Virus record (IMG/VR): IMGVR_UViG_3300031367_000001
Span: 1-44,231 of that record
Reading direction: 5' to 3' (one strand)
Length of the DNA stretch: 44,231 nt
Source: a virus
Shown: positions 29,634 to 38,444 of the stretch, piece by piece
Layout of the letters: each line of letters starts with the position of its first letter
Numbering within the stretch: position 1 is the first letter of the stretch
Program-made: the position numbers and the translations under genes
Notes under the pieces: model-generated
Database searches by the model: none
What the model saw: only the letters and a program-made list of their open reading frames with translations
What the model was told of the DNA's origin: nothing

Positions 29634-30128
29634 ATGTCGCTTGAAGTCGTCACGTCGGATCATGTCCCTCCAGAGCGGACTGGCAACAAAGCCGATTTGG
29701 CCAACTGGTTTGGCGTTGCGCTGACGACGGTAGACCAGTGGCTTCGGCGTGGATGTCCTTATCTGCAGCGCGGTGAACGCGGAAAGCAATGGAAATTCGA
29801 TTTTTTGGCCGTTTCCAAATGGCGCTATGGCGCTGAGGAAAAGGACGAAGACGATCCCGAGAAAATGCCGGCAAAGGAGCGCCTGGACTGGTATCGAGGA
29901 ACTCGCGAACGCACAAGGCATCTGCAGGAATGTGGTGAACTGCTACTCGCAACCGACTACGAGCGCGAGCTGTCAAACGCGGCCAAGATCGTTGGAACGG
30001 TGCTAGAAAGCCTACCGGACCGTGCTGAGAGAGATGCCGGTGCATCTCCCGAGGTTGTTGAGCTGATTCAGCACGTCGTTGATCAGCTACGTGAAGAGCT
30101 ATACCGCAGGTTGTCGAAAAGAGCCTGA
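29634..30128 (+). CDS. Terminase small subunit (Nu1-like)
   Basis: A 164-residue protein. Residues 18-60 (ADLANWFGVALTTVDQWLRR, then GCPYLQRGERGKQWKFDFLAV) are the winged HTH of Nu1-type DNA packaging proteins. The C-terminal half is helical (RERTRHLQECGELLLATDYERE) and would bind the large subunit. It recognises the packaging site and starts packaging. The stop overlaps the large-subunit ATG by one base. Confidence 0.87.
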   Translation: MSLEVVTSDHVPPERTGNKADLANWFGVALTTVDQWLRRGCPYLQRGERGKQWKFDFLAVSKWRYGAEEKDEDDPEKMPAKERLDWYRGTRERTRHLQECGELLLATDYERELSNAAKIVGTVLESLPDRAERDAGASPEVVELIQHVVDQLREELYRRLSKRA

Positions 30129-32152
30129 TGTACGCTGATGCCGCTGCCATTACGTCCGACGTAGCAGACATTCTGCGTCCGCCTCGACGAGTATCAGTAT
30201 CAGACTGCGCACGTGAGGTGGTGCGCATTGAATCGCCAGGCGGATATTCCGGACCATGGGACCCAGATATCACGCCATATATGGTCGAGCCGATGGACCT
30301 GCTAAAAAGTCGGCGCCATGAGGCCATTGTCTTCGTTTCGCCGTCCAGGACCGGAAAAACTCAGGGATTGCTTGACGGATGGCTGGCTCATTGCGTCGTC
30401 GCTGACCCTGGAGATATTGGCCTATATTTTTCGACGCAAACGCTCGCATACGATTTTCGCAAGCGTCGCCTTGAGCGACTGCATCGCAACAGCGAGCAGC
30501 TTCATGCGAAGCTTTCGACACGCAAGCACGACACAACGATTGAGATGGTCATTTACCGGAATGGGATGATCCTCAATCTTGGTTGGCCGTCGTCATCCCA
30601 ACTTGCACAGCGGGATTTACGCTATGTCGCGATGTCTGATTACGACTCGTTTCCCGACGACATCGGAGGAGAGGGAGAGCCGTTTGGCCTAGCAAAAAAG
30701 CGCGTCCAGGTCGCAATGAGCGCTGGCATGGCGCTGGTAGAATCTAGCCCAAAGCGAGCAATCATCACGAATCAATGGCTGCCTGACGGCAGGCACGCGG
30801 CGCCACCGGTGCATGGCGGAATTCTCCCTCTGTATAATCGCGGAGACCGTCGCCGCTGGTATTGGATATGCATTGATGGCTGCGGGGATTGCTTCGAGGC
30901 GCCGGCGATGCCATTTTATGAGGCAATGCAGGATATTCACGATGCCGCGGCTACTGCGCATGTTGCATGTCCGCATTGCGGCTTGATTTATAGACCGCAT
31001 GATAAACGTAGACTCAATGCGTCAGGAGCATGGCATGCAGAATCGCTAAATGGCGAGCATCACCGTACTATTGCCTCATTTTGGTTGCTCGGTTGCGCCG
31101 CGGCGTTCCAGCCCTGGGAATCGATCGTGGCCAATTACCTGCTCGCTTATCGCGAGATGGAATCAACCGGCGATGAGTCTGCATTACGCCAGACCATCAA
31201 TACGGATCAAGGACTGCCTTATATGCCGCGTGCGATGGCGGAATCGCGCGGAGCAGAATCTATTGAGGCGCGCCTTGAGGCGTCGGAGCGTTATTTCGTT
31301 CCGGATGGTATACGATTCCTGCTTGCTGACGTTGACGTGCATGCAAATCGATTCGAAGTGCTAGTGCTTGGCTTTGGCGTTGGTGCTGAGCGCTGGCTGG
31401 TTGACCGTTACGCGATCAGGGAAACTAAAGACGGAACTCCGCTGCAGCCGGCTGTCATGCGCGAGCACTGGGAAACGTTGACGGAGCGCGTCGTCAACGG
31501 AACATACAAGCTGTCAGACGGACGCGAGATGCGCATATTCCGGGTTGGAGTTGATTCCGGCGGCTATGCACATCGCAAACGCAAAGCCGACTCAACTGCA
31601 CGCGCATATGACTGGTGGCGCCATCTAAAGCGAATAGGTCTTGCTCATCGGGTGAGACTAATCAAGGGAGGGGCTTCCAAGTCTGCGCCGCCGGTGCGAG
31701 AGACATACCCTGACAGTCGCGAGAGATCAGATAGAAAAGCTGGAAGTCGTGGAGACGTTCCGGTGCTTATTCTGAACACAAATAGACTGAAGGATCTTGT
31801 TTTTTCCGACTTGGCGCGCGAGGTTCCTGGCCCCGGCTATATCCACTTGCCGAAATGGATGTCCAAGAAACATAGGGAAGAAATGACAGCCGAGCAACGC
31901 ACAGCAAAAGGATGGGAGCAGATCGGAAATCGGCGTAACGAGACTTGGGATCTTTTCTGCTATGCAACTGCATTATGGCTTTATGTGCGCGGAGATAAGA
32001 TCAGATGGGATGCGCCGCCGCCATGGGCGATGAAGATCGACAAAAACAGCGAGGTGATAAGTAGCGAGCAACGGCGTGAATTAAAGATCAGCAAACAGAC
32101 GATAACGCAAGAACCAACGCGCAAAGGAAGAATCAGGGGGCTTCTGCGGTGA
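30128..32152 (+). CDS. Terminase large subunit (GpA-like)
   Basis: A 674-residue ATPase/nuclease of the GpA family. Walker A-like SPSRTGKTQ (71-79), Walker B region YVAMSDYDSFPD (166-177), Cys248-Cys252-Cys255 and Cys281-Cys284 as a zinc-finger-like insert, and a nuclease domain with FLLADVDVHANRFE (397-410; Asp401/Asp403). The C-terminus WDLFCYATALWLY is typical. It pumps DNA into the prohead and makes the cut. Confidence 0.92.
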   Translation: MYADAAAITSDVADILRPPRRVSVSDCAREVVRIESPGGYSGPWDPDITPYMVEPMDLLKSRRHEAIVFVSPSRTGKTQGLLDGWLAHCVVADPGDIGLYFSTQTLAYDFRKRRLERLHRNSEQLHAKLSTRKHDTTIEMVIYRNGMILNLGWPSSSQLAQRDLRYVAMSDYDSFPDDIGGEGEPFGLAKKRVQVAMSAGMALVESSPKRAIITNQWLPDGRHAAPPVHGGILPLYNRGDRRRWYWICIDGCGDCFEAPAMPFYEAMQDIHDAAATAHVACPHCGLIYRPHDKRRLNASGAWHAESLNGEHHRTIASFWLLGCAAAFQPWESIVANYLLAYREMESTGDESALRQTINTDQGLPYMPRAMAESRGAESIEARLEASERYFVPDGIRFLLADVDVHANRFEVLVLGFGVGAERWLVDRYAIRETKDGTPLQPAVMREHWETLTERVVNGTYKLSDGREMRIFRVGVDSGGYAHRKRKADSTARAYDWWRHLKRIGLAHRVRLIKGGASKSAPPVRETYPDSRERSDRKAGSRGDVPVLILNTNRLKDLVFSDLAREVPGPGYIHLPKWMSKKHREEMTAEQRTAKGWEQIGNRRNETWDLFCYATALWLYVRGDKIRWDAPPPWAMKIDKNSEVISSEQRRELKISKQTITQEPTRKGRIRGLLR

Positions 32153-32406
32153 GTCTCGACTGGCTACAGATCGAGTCAGAATGGGCACGCGACCTGCAGC
32201 AGGTCCTCAGCCCGCAGTTGGCGGAGTTGATGGCGCATCATCTCGCCCAGGGTATGCGCGATCGTTTCGGCGGTCAGCGACACTACATCCCGGCGCGGGC
32301 CATCGATCGCGACCGAGTCCGCGGAGGATTCAACGGCCACAATCTCGATCAGCTATCGGCCGCCTATGGGCTTTCGAAGCGGCATATTCGGAGGCTAGTC
32401 CGTTGA
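32149..32406 (+). CDS. Mor-like HTH protein
   Basis: An 85-residue protein from GTG 32149 (GTGA overlap). The C-terminal half, 'DRVRGGFNGHNLDQLSAAYG' and 'LSKRHIRRLVR', matches the Mor transcription activator HTH (in Mu, Mor activates middle genes). It lies inside a head operon, so it might be a late regulator or have been recruited as a connector. A regulatory role here is not demonstrated. Confidence 0.72.
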   Translation: MSLDWLQIESEWARDLQQVLSPQLAELMAHHLAQGMRDRFGGQRHYIPARAIDRDRVRGGFNGHNLDQLSAAYGLSKRHIRRLVR

Positions 32407-33266
32407 ACTGGAAACGCCGTTGGGACCCATTCATCTGGCAGGACGGTGACGAATGCCACCTTCTTTGTCTTGCGACTCGCCATGGAGCAGGGAATCGCGG
32501 GCAAATCTGGTGGCAGGACGACAACGTCATCCTGCACGCCATCGGTCCAAGCTTTGATGCTCTGACCGAGCACGATGTGGTCACGCCGCCGAAGGGATTT
32601 ATCTGGACGGCGCCGAGCCGGTTTCGTTGCCGCGGTCGAGATTATCTTCTGGCCGGCATCAACTACGATGCCGGACGCCCGAACCAGCGCCTATGGATGG
32701 CGCCTCTGGACGATCCCACGGAGGAGGTCGGTCAGCTCCCGACCGCGGGCCAAGAGATGGGCCGCCCGGGGAGCTTCGCCTGGCGCGACGCGAGCGTGAT
32801 GCGGGTCGCTGAGCAGGAATGGCTGCTGTTCGTGACGACGGGAGGCTTCCGCTGGGGCGGTGCGCCAAACGTCATCCTCTTCCAGGCCGAGGACCCTCTC
32901 GGCCGATGGTGGTCGCGTGGGCCGGTGATAGACCCGACTCTTGCGGTTCTGTTCGCGGAGCTGGAGCGGCCGCAAATCATGCGCATGGATGGTCGCTGGA
33001 TCTGCTGGTGGTCTGTCTGGCCTAACCGACACTTTTTCCGCGCGAAAAGCACCGTCCGGACTCATATCGCGATGTCCACCTTCGATGAGCCGCTATTTTC
33101 GCGTCCGATCGCGCAGCTGAACGGGGCCTACGGCCTACAGATGCATGCCGGCTCCTGGTGCACCGGATGGTACTGGACCGACATCGACCAGGCCGAGGGT
33201 GATGTCCGTATCTGGCGGGATGATGCCCTGTTGGGGCACATTCGGAAATGTATGGAGTCCGCCTGA
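32403..33266 (+). CDS. Five-bladed beta-propeller glycosidase-like protein (GH32/GH68 clan motifs)
   Basis: A 287-residue protein; the TTG at 32403 overlaps the Mor-like TGA and gives the correct start. Blade 1 begins with RWDPFIWQDGDECHLLCLA (Asp8 as nucleophile-like), then SFAWRDASVM (Arg128-Asp129; the RDP-type transition-state pair) and LERPQIMRMDGRWICWWSVW (Glu188-Arg-Pro; acid/base). The D ... RD ... E order and the ERP block are those of the GH-J clan (levansucrase, invertase) and GH43/GH62-like propellers. Repeated WDG.W/DGRW edges suggest propeller blades. Fructan or other sugar hydrolysis is inferred. It is the fourth gene of the packaging/head operon. Confidence 0.62.
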   Translation: MNWKRRWDPFIWQDGDECHLLCLATRHGAGNRGQIWWQDDNVILHAIGPSFDALTEHDVVTPPKGFIWTAPSRFRCRGRDYLLAGINYDAGRPNQRLWMAPLDDPTEEVGQLPTAGQEMGRPGSFAWRDASVMRVAEQEWLLFVTTGGFRWGGAPNVILFQAEDPLGRWWSRGPVIDPTLAVLFAELERPQIMRMDGRWICWWSVWPNRHFFRAKSTVRTHIAMSTFDEPLFSRPIAQLNGAYGLQMHAGSWCTGWYWTDIDQAEGDVRIWRDDALLGHIRKCMESA

Positions 33267-33514
33267 TGTCTTACGGCAAGGCTGATGCGCTTGTCCCGCG
33301 CGATTTTACAAATTGCATGACGGTGCGTGAGCTAAAGGAAATGATCAAAGATTGGCCTGAAACGAATAATTTCGGGGAGGATTGTGAGGTTTGGGTACAG
33401 ACGGGGTTTGCGTCTAGCAGCCCGGTCATAAGAGCCTGTGCGCTGAACCTTCGCGAAGACGATGATGGAAGTCTGAGTGCAGATTTCCTGCTCGGTAGTG
33501 GGCACCGAGCATAA
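33266..33514 (+). CDS. Hypothetical protein, 82 residues
   Basis: The ATG at 33266 overlaps the glycosidase-like stop (TGATG); the longer frame is inside that gene. It contains a helical part (CMTVRELKEMIKDWPETN) and a strand part (CEVWVQTGFASSSPVIRACALNL). Similar short proteins in phages have 'G...VW..TG....SP' but no known role. It may be a partner or accessory protein of the preceding gene. Confidence 0.6.
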   Translation: MSYGKADALVPRDFTNCMTVRELKEMIKDWPETNNFGEDCEVWVQTGFASSSPVIRACALNLREDDDGSLSADFLLGSGHRA

Positions 33515-33569
33515 AAGAGTGACATTTTTGCCCTAGTTTGTCCCTTCGGCGCGGTCCAGAATCCGCGCC
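33515..33569 (+). other. Short gap before the gpW-like gene
   Basis: A 55-nt spacer with a T-rich segment (GTGACATTTTTGCCCTAGTT) and a GGCGCGGtccagaatCCGCGCC hairpin just before ATG 33570. No ribosome site is clear; the stem may hide or stand in for it. Confidence 0.4.
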
Positions 33570-33797
33570 ATGACCCTCGCGGAAGCGACCGCCTACCTCT
33601 CGACGCTCGAGGCCGCTATGCTCAGCGGCGAGCTCTCCGTCCGCTTGGCTGACGGTCGAGCGATCACTTACCAGTCCCTGCCCGAGATGGAACGGACGGC
33701 GGCCAGGCTGCGTCGTGACATCGCCCGGGCGAACGGCACGCCCTCGACCATGACCGTCCGCTGGAATCCCAGCGCAACCAGCGGGACGAGCTATTGA
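33570..33797 (+). CDS. gpW-like head-tail connector
   Basis: A 75-residue protein, 'LAEATAYLSTLEAAMLSGEL' then a beta-hairpin 'SVRLADGRAITYQSLPEMER' and a helix 'TAARLRRDIAR', the alpha-beta-beta-alpha order of lambda gpW family. gpW binds the head after packaging and is usually encoded right before the portal, as here. The stop overlaps the portal start by 4 bp (TTGA). Confidence 0.78.
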   Translation: MTLAEATAYLSTLEAAMLSGELSVRLADGRAITYQSLPEMERTAARLRRDIARANGTPSTMTVRWNPSATSGTSY

Positions 33798-35353
33798 AGC
33801 CCGAAGTTATCTCTGGCGCGGGCGACGCGGCGGACGAGCTCCAGCGCAACCAGTTGGACCGGCTATTGAAGCCCGATCGCGTCCTGCCGCTCAACGTACG
33901 CCAACTCCCGACCGCAAGCTACCAGGCGGGCGATTCCAGCCAATATCACAAGAACCCGGCACCGGTGGGGTCCGGCGACCGCTCCGTTGCGACTGCCTAC
34001 TATCGGCTGCGCGATTGGTCGAGGTGGCTTGACGAGAACCTCGACCTCGTCACAGGCGCCTTCGATAAGTTGGTCAACTTCATCGTCGGCGGCGGCATCA
34101 CAATCGAGCCGACGGTCCGCGACCGCAAGGGCCGGCTCCTGCCAAAAGTCAATGAGCAGATCCGTCGCGCCATCGTCGATGAGAGCTATCCGGATTGTTG
34201 GAGCCGTGACTGCAACGTCACCGGTGAATACACCCGGGGGGAACAGGAGCGGATTGCCTGCCGGTCCTGGTTGCGGGATGGCGAGATCCTAGGCCGCAAG
34301 GTGCCGCGCCAGATCGCCCCCGGCCGCATCCCATACCAGGTCCAACTGATCGAGGCGGACTACCTGGCATTCGAGATGCTGAAACCCCTGCGCGACGGGA
34401 CGGCCATCATCCATGGGGTCGAGAAGGACGAGTGGGGCCGCCCGATCGCGTATCACATCTACCACCAGAACCCGGTAATCGTCTCGGACTTCCGCTGGGC
34501 GACAGGGCTTGATACGACGCCCGTATCCGCCGAGGAGATCAGTCACCTGAAGTTTATCCGCCGCGCCAACCAGACCCGCGGGGTTCCGATCGACCATTCG
34601 ACGATCTTGCGTCTGGATGACGTCGCCGAATATGAGGACGCTCACCGGGCCGGGGCCAGGGCGGCCGCCCAGCTTCTCGGCTGGATCAAGCGTTCGGCGG
34701 ACACCTTCGGCCTAAGCGGCGATGGCAGTCCTTATTCGGCGACCGACGACAAGCGCAAATGGGACCTGGAGGACGCGACGTTCCTGTCGGACCTGCTGCC
34801 CGGCGAGGATGCTGGCTTCTACAAGCCGGAGACGCCGAACCCGGACGCGACCCCTTTCCTGGACGATCAGCTGCGCCGCGCTGCATCCGGCTTCGGCCTC
34901 GGCTACTCGACCTTCGCTGGAAAATACGACAAGGCGTTCTCGGCGGCCCGTCAGGAGCAGTCAGAGAACTGGCCGAACATCGAGCAATTGCGGGGCCAAT
35001 TCATCTCGGATTTCGTGCGGCCTGTCGAATATGAGCCTGCTCTGCGCGCCGCTATCCTCCTGGGCCGCGTGCGAATCCCGCGCGAGGCCGACCCGGACAC
35101 CATCCTTACCGCCGACATCAGCGGGCCGCCACGTCCGACCATCGACGACCTGAAGCAGGTCCAGGCAGATCGCGAGATGAAAGACGCAAGATTCGACTCG
35201 CGCGTTGGCCGCATCCGCGAGCGCGGGCGGGACCCGACGCGGGTGGATGCCGAGATCGAGAATGATCCGCTGGCGGCGCAGCCGGCGTCCGCGGCAGCTC
35301 CGAATCCGCCGCCGCCAAATGGTCCTGCCCCAGATCAGCCGAGTACGCAATAA
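33794..35353 (+). CDS. Portal protein (lambda B-like)
   Basis: A 519-residue protein from TTG 33794. Residues about 60-95 (YYRLRDWSRWLDENLDLVTGA, then FDKLVNFIVGGGI) and later 'SWLRDGEILGRKVPRQIA' and 'IPYQVQLIEADYLAFEM' are landmarks of the lambda B-type portal (Phage_portal_2). The region 'SGFGLGYSTFAGKYDKAFSAARQEQSENW' is the conserved stem/wing segment. It forms the DNA entry ring. The C-terminus is Pro/Ala rich. Confidence 0.9.
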   Translation: MKPEVISGAGDAADELQRNQLDRLLKPDRVLPLNVRQLPTASYQAGDSSQYHKNPAPVGSGDRSVATAYYRLRDWSRWLDENLDLVTGAFDKLVNFIVGGGITIEPTVRDRKGRLLPKVNEQIRRAIVDESYPDCWSRDCNVTGEYTRGEQERIACRSWLRDGEILGRKVPRQIAPGRIPYQVQLIEADYLAFEMLKPLRDGTAIIHGVEKDEWGRPIAYHIYHQNPVIVSDFRWATGLDTTPVSAEEISHLKFIRRANQTRGVPIDHSTILRLDDVAEYEDAHRAGARAAAQLLGWIKRSADTFGLSGDGSPYSATDDKRKWDLEDATFLSDLLPGEDAGFYKPETPNPDATPFLDDQLRRAASGFGLGYSTFAGKYDKAFSAARQEQSENWPNIEQLRGQFISDFVRPVEYEPALRAAILLGRVRIPREADPDTILTADISGPPRPTIDDLKQVQADREMKDARFDSRVGRIRERGRDPTRVDAEIENDPLAAQPASAAAPNPPPPNGPAPDQPSTQ

Positions 35354-35356
35354 GCC

Positions 35357-37567
35357 ATGACCACGCGACGCAAATATGAGATTCGAGCCCAGGGCGACGG
35401 CGAGGCCGAGCTCACGATCTATGGCGCGATCGGCTCGAACTGGTGGGACGAGGAATCCACCGATGCCAAGTCAGTCGTAGCGTGGTTGAAGGACAACGCC
35501 CAGCGCCCGGTGCTAGTGCGCATCAACAGCACCGGCGGCTCGGTGTCCGATGCGCTTGCGATCTACAACGCACTGCGGACGCATAAGGCGGGCGTGCGCA
35601 CCCGCATCGACGGGATCGCCTTCTCGGCCGGTGGCTACATCGCCATGGCCGGAAGCGAGGTAGCGATGCCGGAGAATGCGCTGCTTATGATCCATGCCCC
35701 TTGGGGGCTTGCCGATGGAAACGCTGCCGAGCTCCGGAAGCTCGCCGATCAGCTCGATAAGTGGGCTGCCGCCATGCAGTCTGGATACCGCCGCGGCGGG
35801 AAGGTGGATGCAGCCGACGTGGAGCAGTGGCTAACGGATGGCGAGGACCACTTCTTCACGGCGGACGAAGCCATCGCGTCCGGACTCGCCGATCTGACCT
35901 ATCCGGCCATCGACATGGCTGCGGCCACGCGCGGCATGAATGTGTATCTCCCTCAGATTCTGAAACCGGCGGCCTCCGCCAAACCCCTGGAGAATGAAAT
36001 GCCTGAAAACACTGGCACTCCGGCGGCCCCTGAGCAGCCTCAGGCCGCCAATCCGAATCAGCAGCCCAACCAAGAGCCAGGCCGCGTCGACGTCCTCGGC
36101 GCCGTGGCAAAGCTGAATGCTGACACCCGCCGCGGGGTCGAGCAGGGCGCCACTGCCGAGCGCAAGCGCCAGCGCGAGATCCGCGACCTATTCGCCGAGC
36201 AGCCGAACGACCGGCGCGAATTCCAGACCGTCTTGAACCAGTGCCTGGACAACCCGGCTTGCGACATCAATATGGCCAGACAGGCGCTGATCGACCTCTA
36301 CAGCTCCGGGATCGTGCCGATCATTGATCCCATCTCCCAGGAGCAGGACCAGCACGGCGGCCCCTGGGCGCATACCCAGGCCCCTACCGCCCGCCTCGGC
36401 GCCAAGCAGCAGACCGCTGTGCGGCCGCAGCCCCGCTTCCGTCCCGGAATGGACGCAGGCGAGAAGTTCCGCGAGGGGGCCATTGCTGCGCTATCCGTGC
36501 GCACGGGCCTGGTGACGGAAAAGGAGTTTGTCCGCGCGCAGAATGACAACCCGTTCATGTCCTATTCGCTGGTAGACCTCTGCAAGGAGCAGCTACACGC
36601 TCTTGGGATGTCCGTTGGCGGTTCCAGGGAGTCGGTGGTGAAGCGGGCCATCTATGCCTCGGCCCCCGGCTATGGCTCCGACCATCTTCCCTACATCCTT
36701 GAGAACGTGGCCGAGAAGGCGGTCATGGCCGGCTACGAGGCGGCGGAGGAGACCTGGCAGGACTGGGTCAAGATCGGCACCTTATCGGACTATCGCGAGG
36801 CGAGCCGCATCAATCTGTCGCTGTTCAATGCCCTGGATACGATGCTGGAGTTCCAGCCGTTTACGAGCGGGAAGTTCAAGGACGTGAAAGAGACGATTCA
36901 AGCCTATCTCCGCGGCAAGCGATTCTCGATCACGCTGCAGGCGATGGTCAACGACGACACCGGCATGCTCACTGAGGTGCCGATGCAGTTCGGCGAGGCG
37001 GCCAACCGGACCGTTGGCGATGCAGTGGCCGCGTTGCTCACCAGCGGCACCACCGCGACCATGAATGAGGATTCTGTTGCCCTATTCGACGCCTCGGATC
37101 ACACCAACTTTGTGGCATCCGGGAGCGGTGCGGCGCCATCGACCACCACGCTGAATACGGCATATGGGGCGATGGCTGTTCAGACCGATCCGAACAGCCA
37201 GCCGCTCGGAATTCGTCCGCGTTACATCATCCACCCGGCGGCCCTGCGAATGACCGTGCAGGCCCTGCTGAGCTCCGTCGAAATTCGCAACACAACGGGG
37301 AGCACGATCTATCCGACCAACAACCCGGTCACCTCGCTCAATCTGGTGCCAATCGAGGAATACCGTCTCGATGGCAACAATACCTCTGGCTGGTACCTGG
37401 CTGCGGCCCGCCGCACCATCGAGGTGGCCTTCGTCGGCGGACAGAGCACTCCGACCGTGGACCGGGTGGCGACCAGCGACGTGCCAGGAATCTCCTGGGA
37501 TATCAGCCTCCCGTTCGGTGCCGCGGTGCTGGATTGGCGGACTCTCTATTACAACTATGGCGCATAA
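35357..37567 (+). CDS. ClpP-like prohead protease fused to major capsid protein
   Basis: A 736-residue fusion. Residues 1-190 are a ClpP-like serine protease: INSTGGSVSDALAIYNAL (57-73), IAFSAGGYIAMAG with Ser90, and MIHAPWG with His113. Residues about 215-340 are Gln/Pro/Ala-rich scaffold. Residues about 360-736 are a capsid protein (SRINLSLFNALDTMLEFQPF, then RFSITLQAMVNDD, then WDISLPFGAAVLDWRTLYYN). The joined form is known from related phages. An internal in-frame ATG at 35999 with GGAG 6 nt upstream could make scaffold-capsid without protease. Confidence 0.88.
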   Translation: MTTRRKYEIRAQGDGEAELTIYGAIGSNWWDEESTDAKSVVAWLKDNAQRPVLVRINSTGGSVSDALAIYNALRTHKAGVRTRIDGIAFSAGGYIAMAGSEVAMPENALLMIHAPWGLADGNAAELRKLADQLDKWAAAMQSGYRRGGKVDAADVEQWLTDGEDHFFTADEAIASGLADLTYPAIDMAAATRGMNVYLPQILKPAASAKPLENEMPENTGTPAAPEQPQAANPNQQPNQEPGRVDVLGAVAKLNADTRRGVEQGATAERKRQREIRDLFAEQPNDRREFQTVLNQCLDNPACDINMARQALIDLYSSGIVPIIDPISQEQDQHGGPWAHTQAPTARLGAKQQTAVRPQPRFRPGMDAGEKFREGAIAALSVRTGLVTEKEFVRAQNDNPFMSYSLVDLCKEQLHALGMSVGGSRESVVKRAIYASAPGYGSDHLPYILENVAEKAVMAGYEAAEETWQDWVKIGTLSDYREASRINLSLFNALDTMLEFQPFTSGKFKDVKETIQAYLRGKRFSITLQAMVNDDTGMLTEVPMQFGEAANRTVGDAVAALLTSGTTATMNEDSVALFDASDHTNFVASGSGAAPSTTTLNTAYGAMAVQTDPNSQPLGIRPRYIIHPAALRMTVQALLSSVEIRNTTGSTIYPTNNPVTSLNLVPIEEYRLDGNNTSGWYLAAARRTIEVAFVGGQSTPTVDRVATSDVPGISWDISLPFGAAVLDWRTLYYNYGA
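35989..36001 (+). promoter_or_regulatory. Internal ribosome site and nested start in the protease-capsid gene
   Basis: GGAG (35989-35992) is followed 6 nt later by ATG 35999, in frame with the fusion gene (codon 215). The product would be about 522 residues and start at the scaffold part. Lambda Nu3 uses the same nested-start logic inside its protease gene. Confidence 0.6.
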
Positions 37568-37600
37568 GTCGCTGTAATAACCTGATATTTAGGAGAAACA

Positions 37601-37978
37601 ATGGCTACTGCAACTTTGATTCGCGAAGGCGATCAGTTCGCCAAGGTGACTGCCGCTGGAACCGTGGCGGTCGACGACATCGATGTGGTTGGGACCACCG
37701 CCGGGGCATCGCTCGGAGTCGCCAAGAATGCCGCCGCAAGCGGCGAGGTGGTGATCTATGACGTGAACGGCGAGTACACCATGCCCAAGGTCTCCGCCGC
37801 GGTGATCGCGGCCGGCGAGACCGTGGACTGGGATTCCAGCGCGAACTCCGTCGACGACAACCAGCTTGCGGCCGCCACGGGTGATCTGAGCGACTTCGGC
37901 TATGCCACCGAGGCGGCCGGAAGCGGCGTGACCACCATCAAGGTCCGGCTGCTGCCTGGCAACGGAGCAATAGCCTGA
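37601..37978 (+). CDS. Head decoration protein (DUF2190-like)
   Basis: A 125-residue protein after the capsid gene with AGGAG before ATG 37601. The sequence ATLIREGDQFAKVTAAGTVAVDDIDVVGTT and 'GVAKNAAASGEVVIYDVNGEYTMPK' follows the DUF2190 capsid cement pattern. It probably sits on the outside of capsids to stabilise them. The stop overlaps the next ATG (TGATG). Confidence 0.82.
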   Translation: MATATLIREGDQFAKVTAAGTVAVDDIDVVGTTAGASLGVAKNAAASGEVVIYDVNGEYTMPKVSAAVIAAGETVDWDSSANSVDDNQLAAATGDLSDFGYATEAAGSGVTTIKVRLLPGNGAIA

Positions 37979-38148
37979 TGTATCTGAAGCCAGACTCGGA
38001 CCAACGGCCATCGACCCTTCAGGAGCGCATTGAGGCGCTGGAAAAAGAGCTCGAGGAGCTCCGGGCGGAACGCACGGCGAGGATATCGCAGCAGACGGTA
38101 AAGGGCGTTCCAGAAACGCGCCGGACCGGGCCAGCCGATAAGCCGTGA
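37978..38148 (+). CDS. 56-residue coiled-coil protein
   Basis: Too short for most ORF lists. TGATG overlap with the decoration gene and GTGA overlap with the next gene support translation. A heptad helix (LQERIEALEKELEELRAER) lies at about residues 15-33 with a basic tail. Position between decoration protein and head-tail joining protein suggests a head completion or assembly factor. Confidence 0.6.
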   Translation: MYLKPDSDQRPSTLQERIEALEKELEELRAERTARISQQTVKGVPETRRTGPADKP

Positions 38149-38444
38149 GCTTCTCCACTGCGGCCGCCAGGGTAAACACGGCCTGCCTCGCCACCTTCGG
38201 CGAGGCAGTCACCCTGCGCACGGCCAGCGGGTCTGACAAAGCGCTTACCGCTGCCATATCGCGCTCGGCTATTCCGTACGACATGATCAACGTCCGCGAG
38301 ATCACGGCTCAATGTCTGAGCTCTGAGTACGGGGAATCCGACTACCGTCGCGGCGATAGACTCATCGTGGACGGTGTGTCCTACAGCATCGGGTCCGCGC
38401 GCGATGACGGTTTCGGGATGACGATGCTCGAGCTAGAGCGGTGA
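38145..38444 (+). CDS. Head-tail joining protein (FII-like)
   Basis: A 99-residue protein from GTG 38145 (GTGA overlap). 'FSTAAARVNTACLATFGEAVTLRT' and 'SSEYGESDYRRGDRLIVDGVSYSIGSARDDG' match the FII/Phage_attach order (start helix, 'FG..V', 'GD.l...G..Y.V....dD'). FII-type proteins cap the head and receive the tail. It overlaps the next gene by 4 bp. Confidence 0.76.
   Translation: MSFSTAAARVNTACLATFGEAVTLRTASGSDKALTAAISRSAIPYDMINVREITAQCLSSEYGESDYRRGDRLIVDGVSYSIGSARDDGFGMTMLELER

Noticed and set aside
32181-32402. Upstream extension of the glycosidase-like gene
   Set aside because: It overlaps the Mor-like gene in another frame and shows no conserved propeller sequence; the TTG at 32403 overlaps the Mor-like stop and gives a clean blade start.
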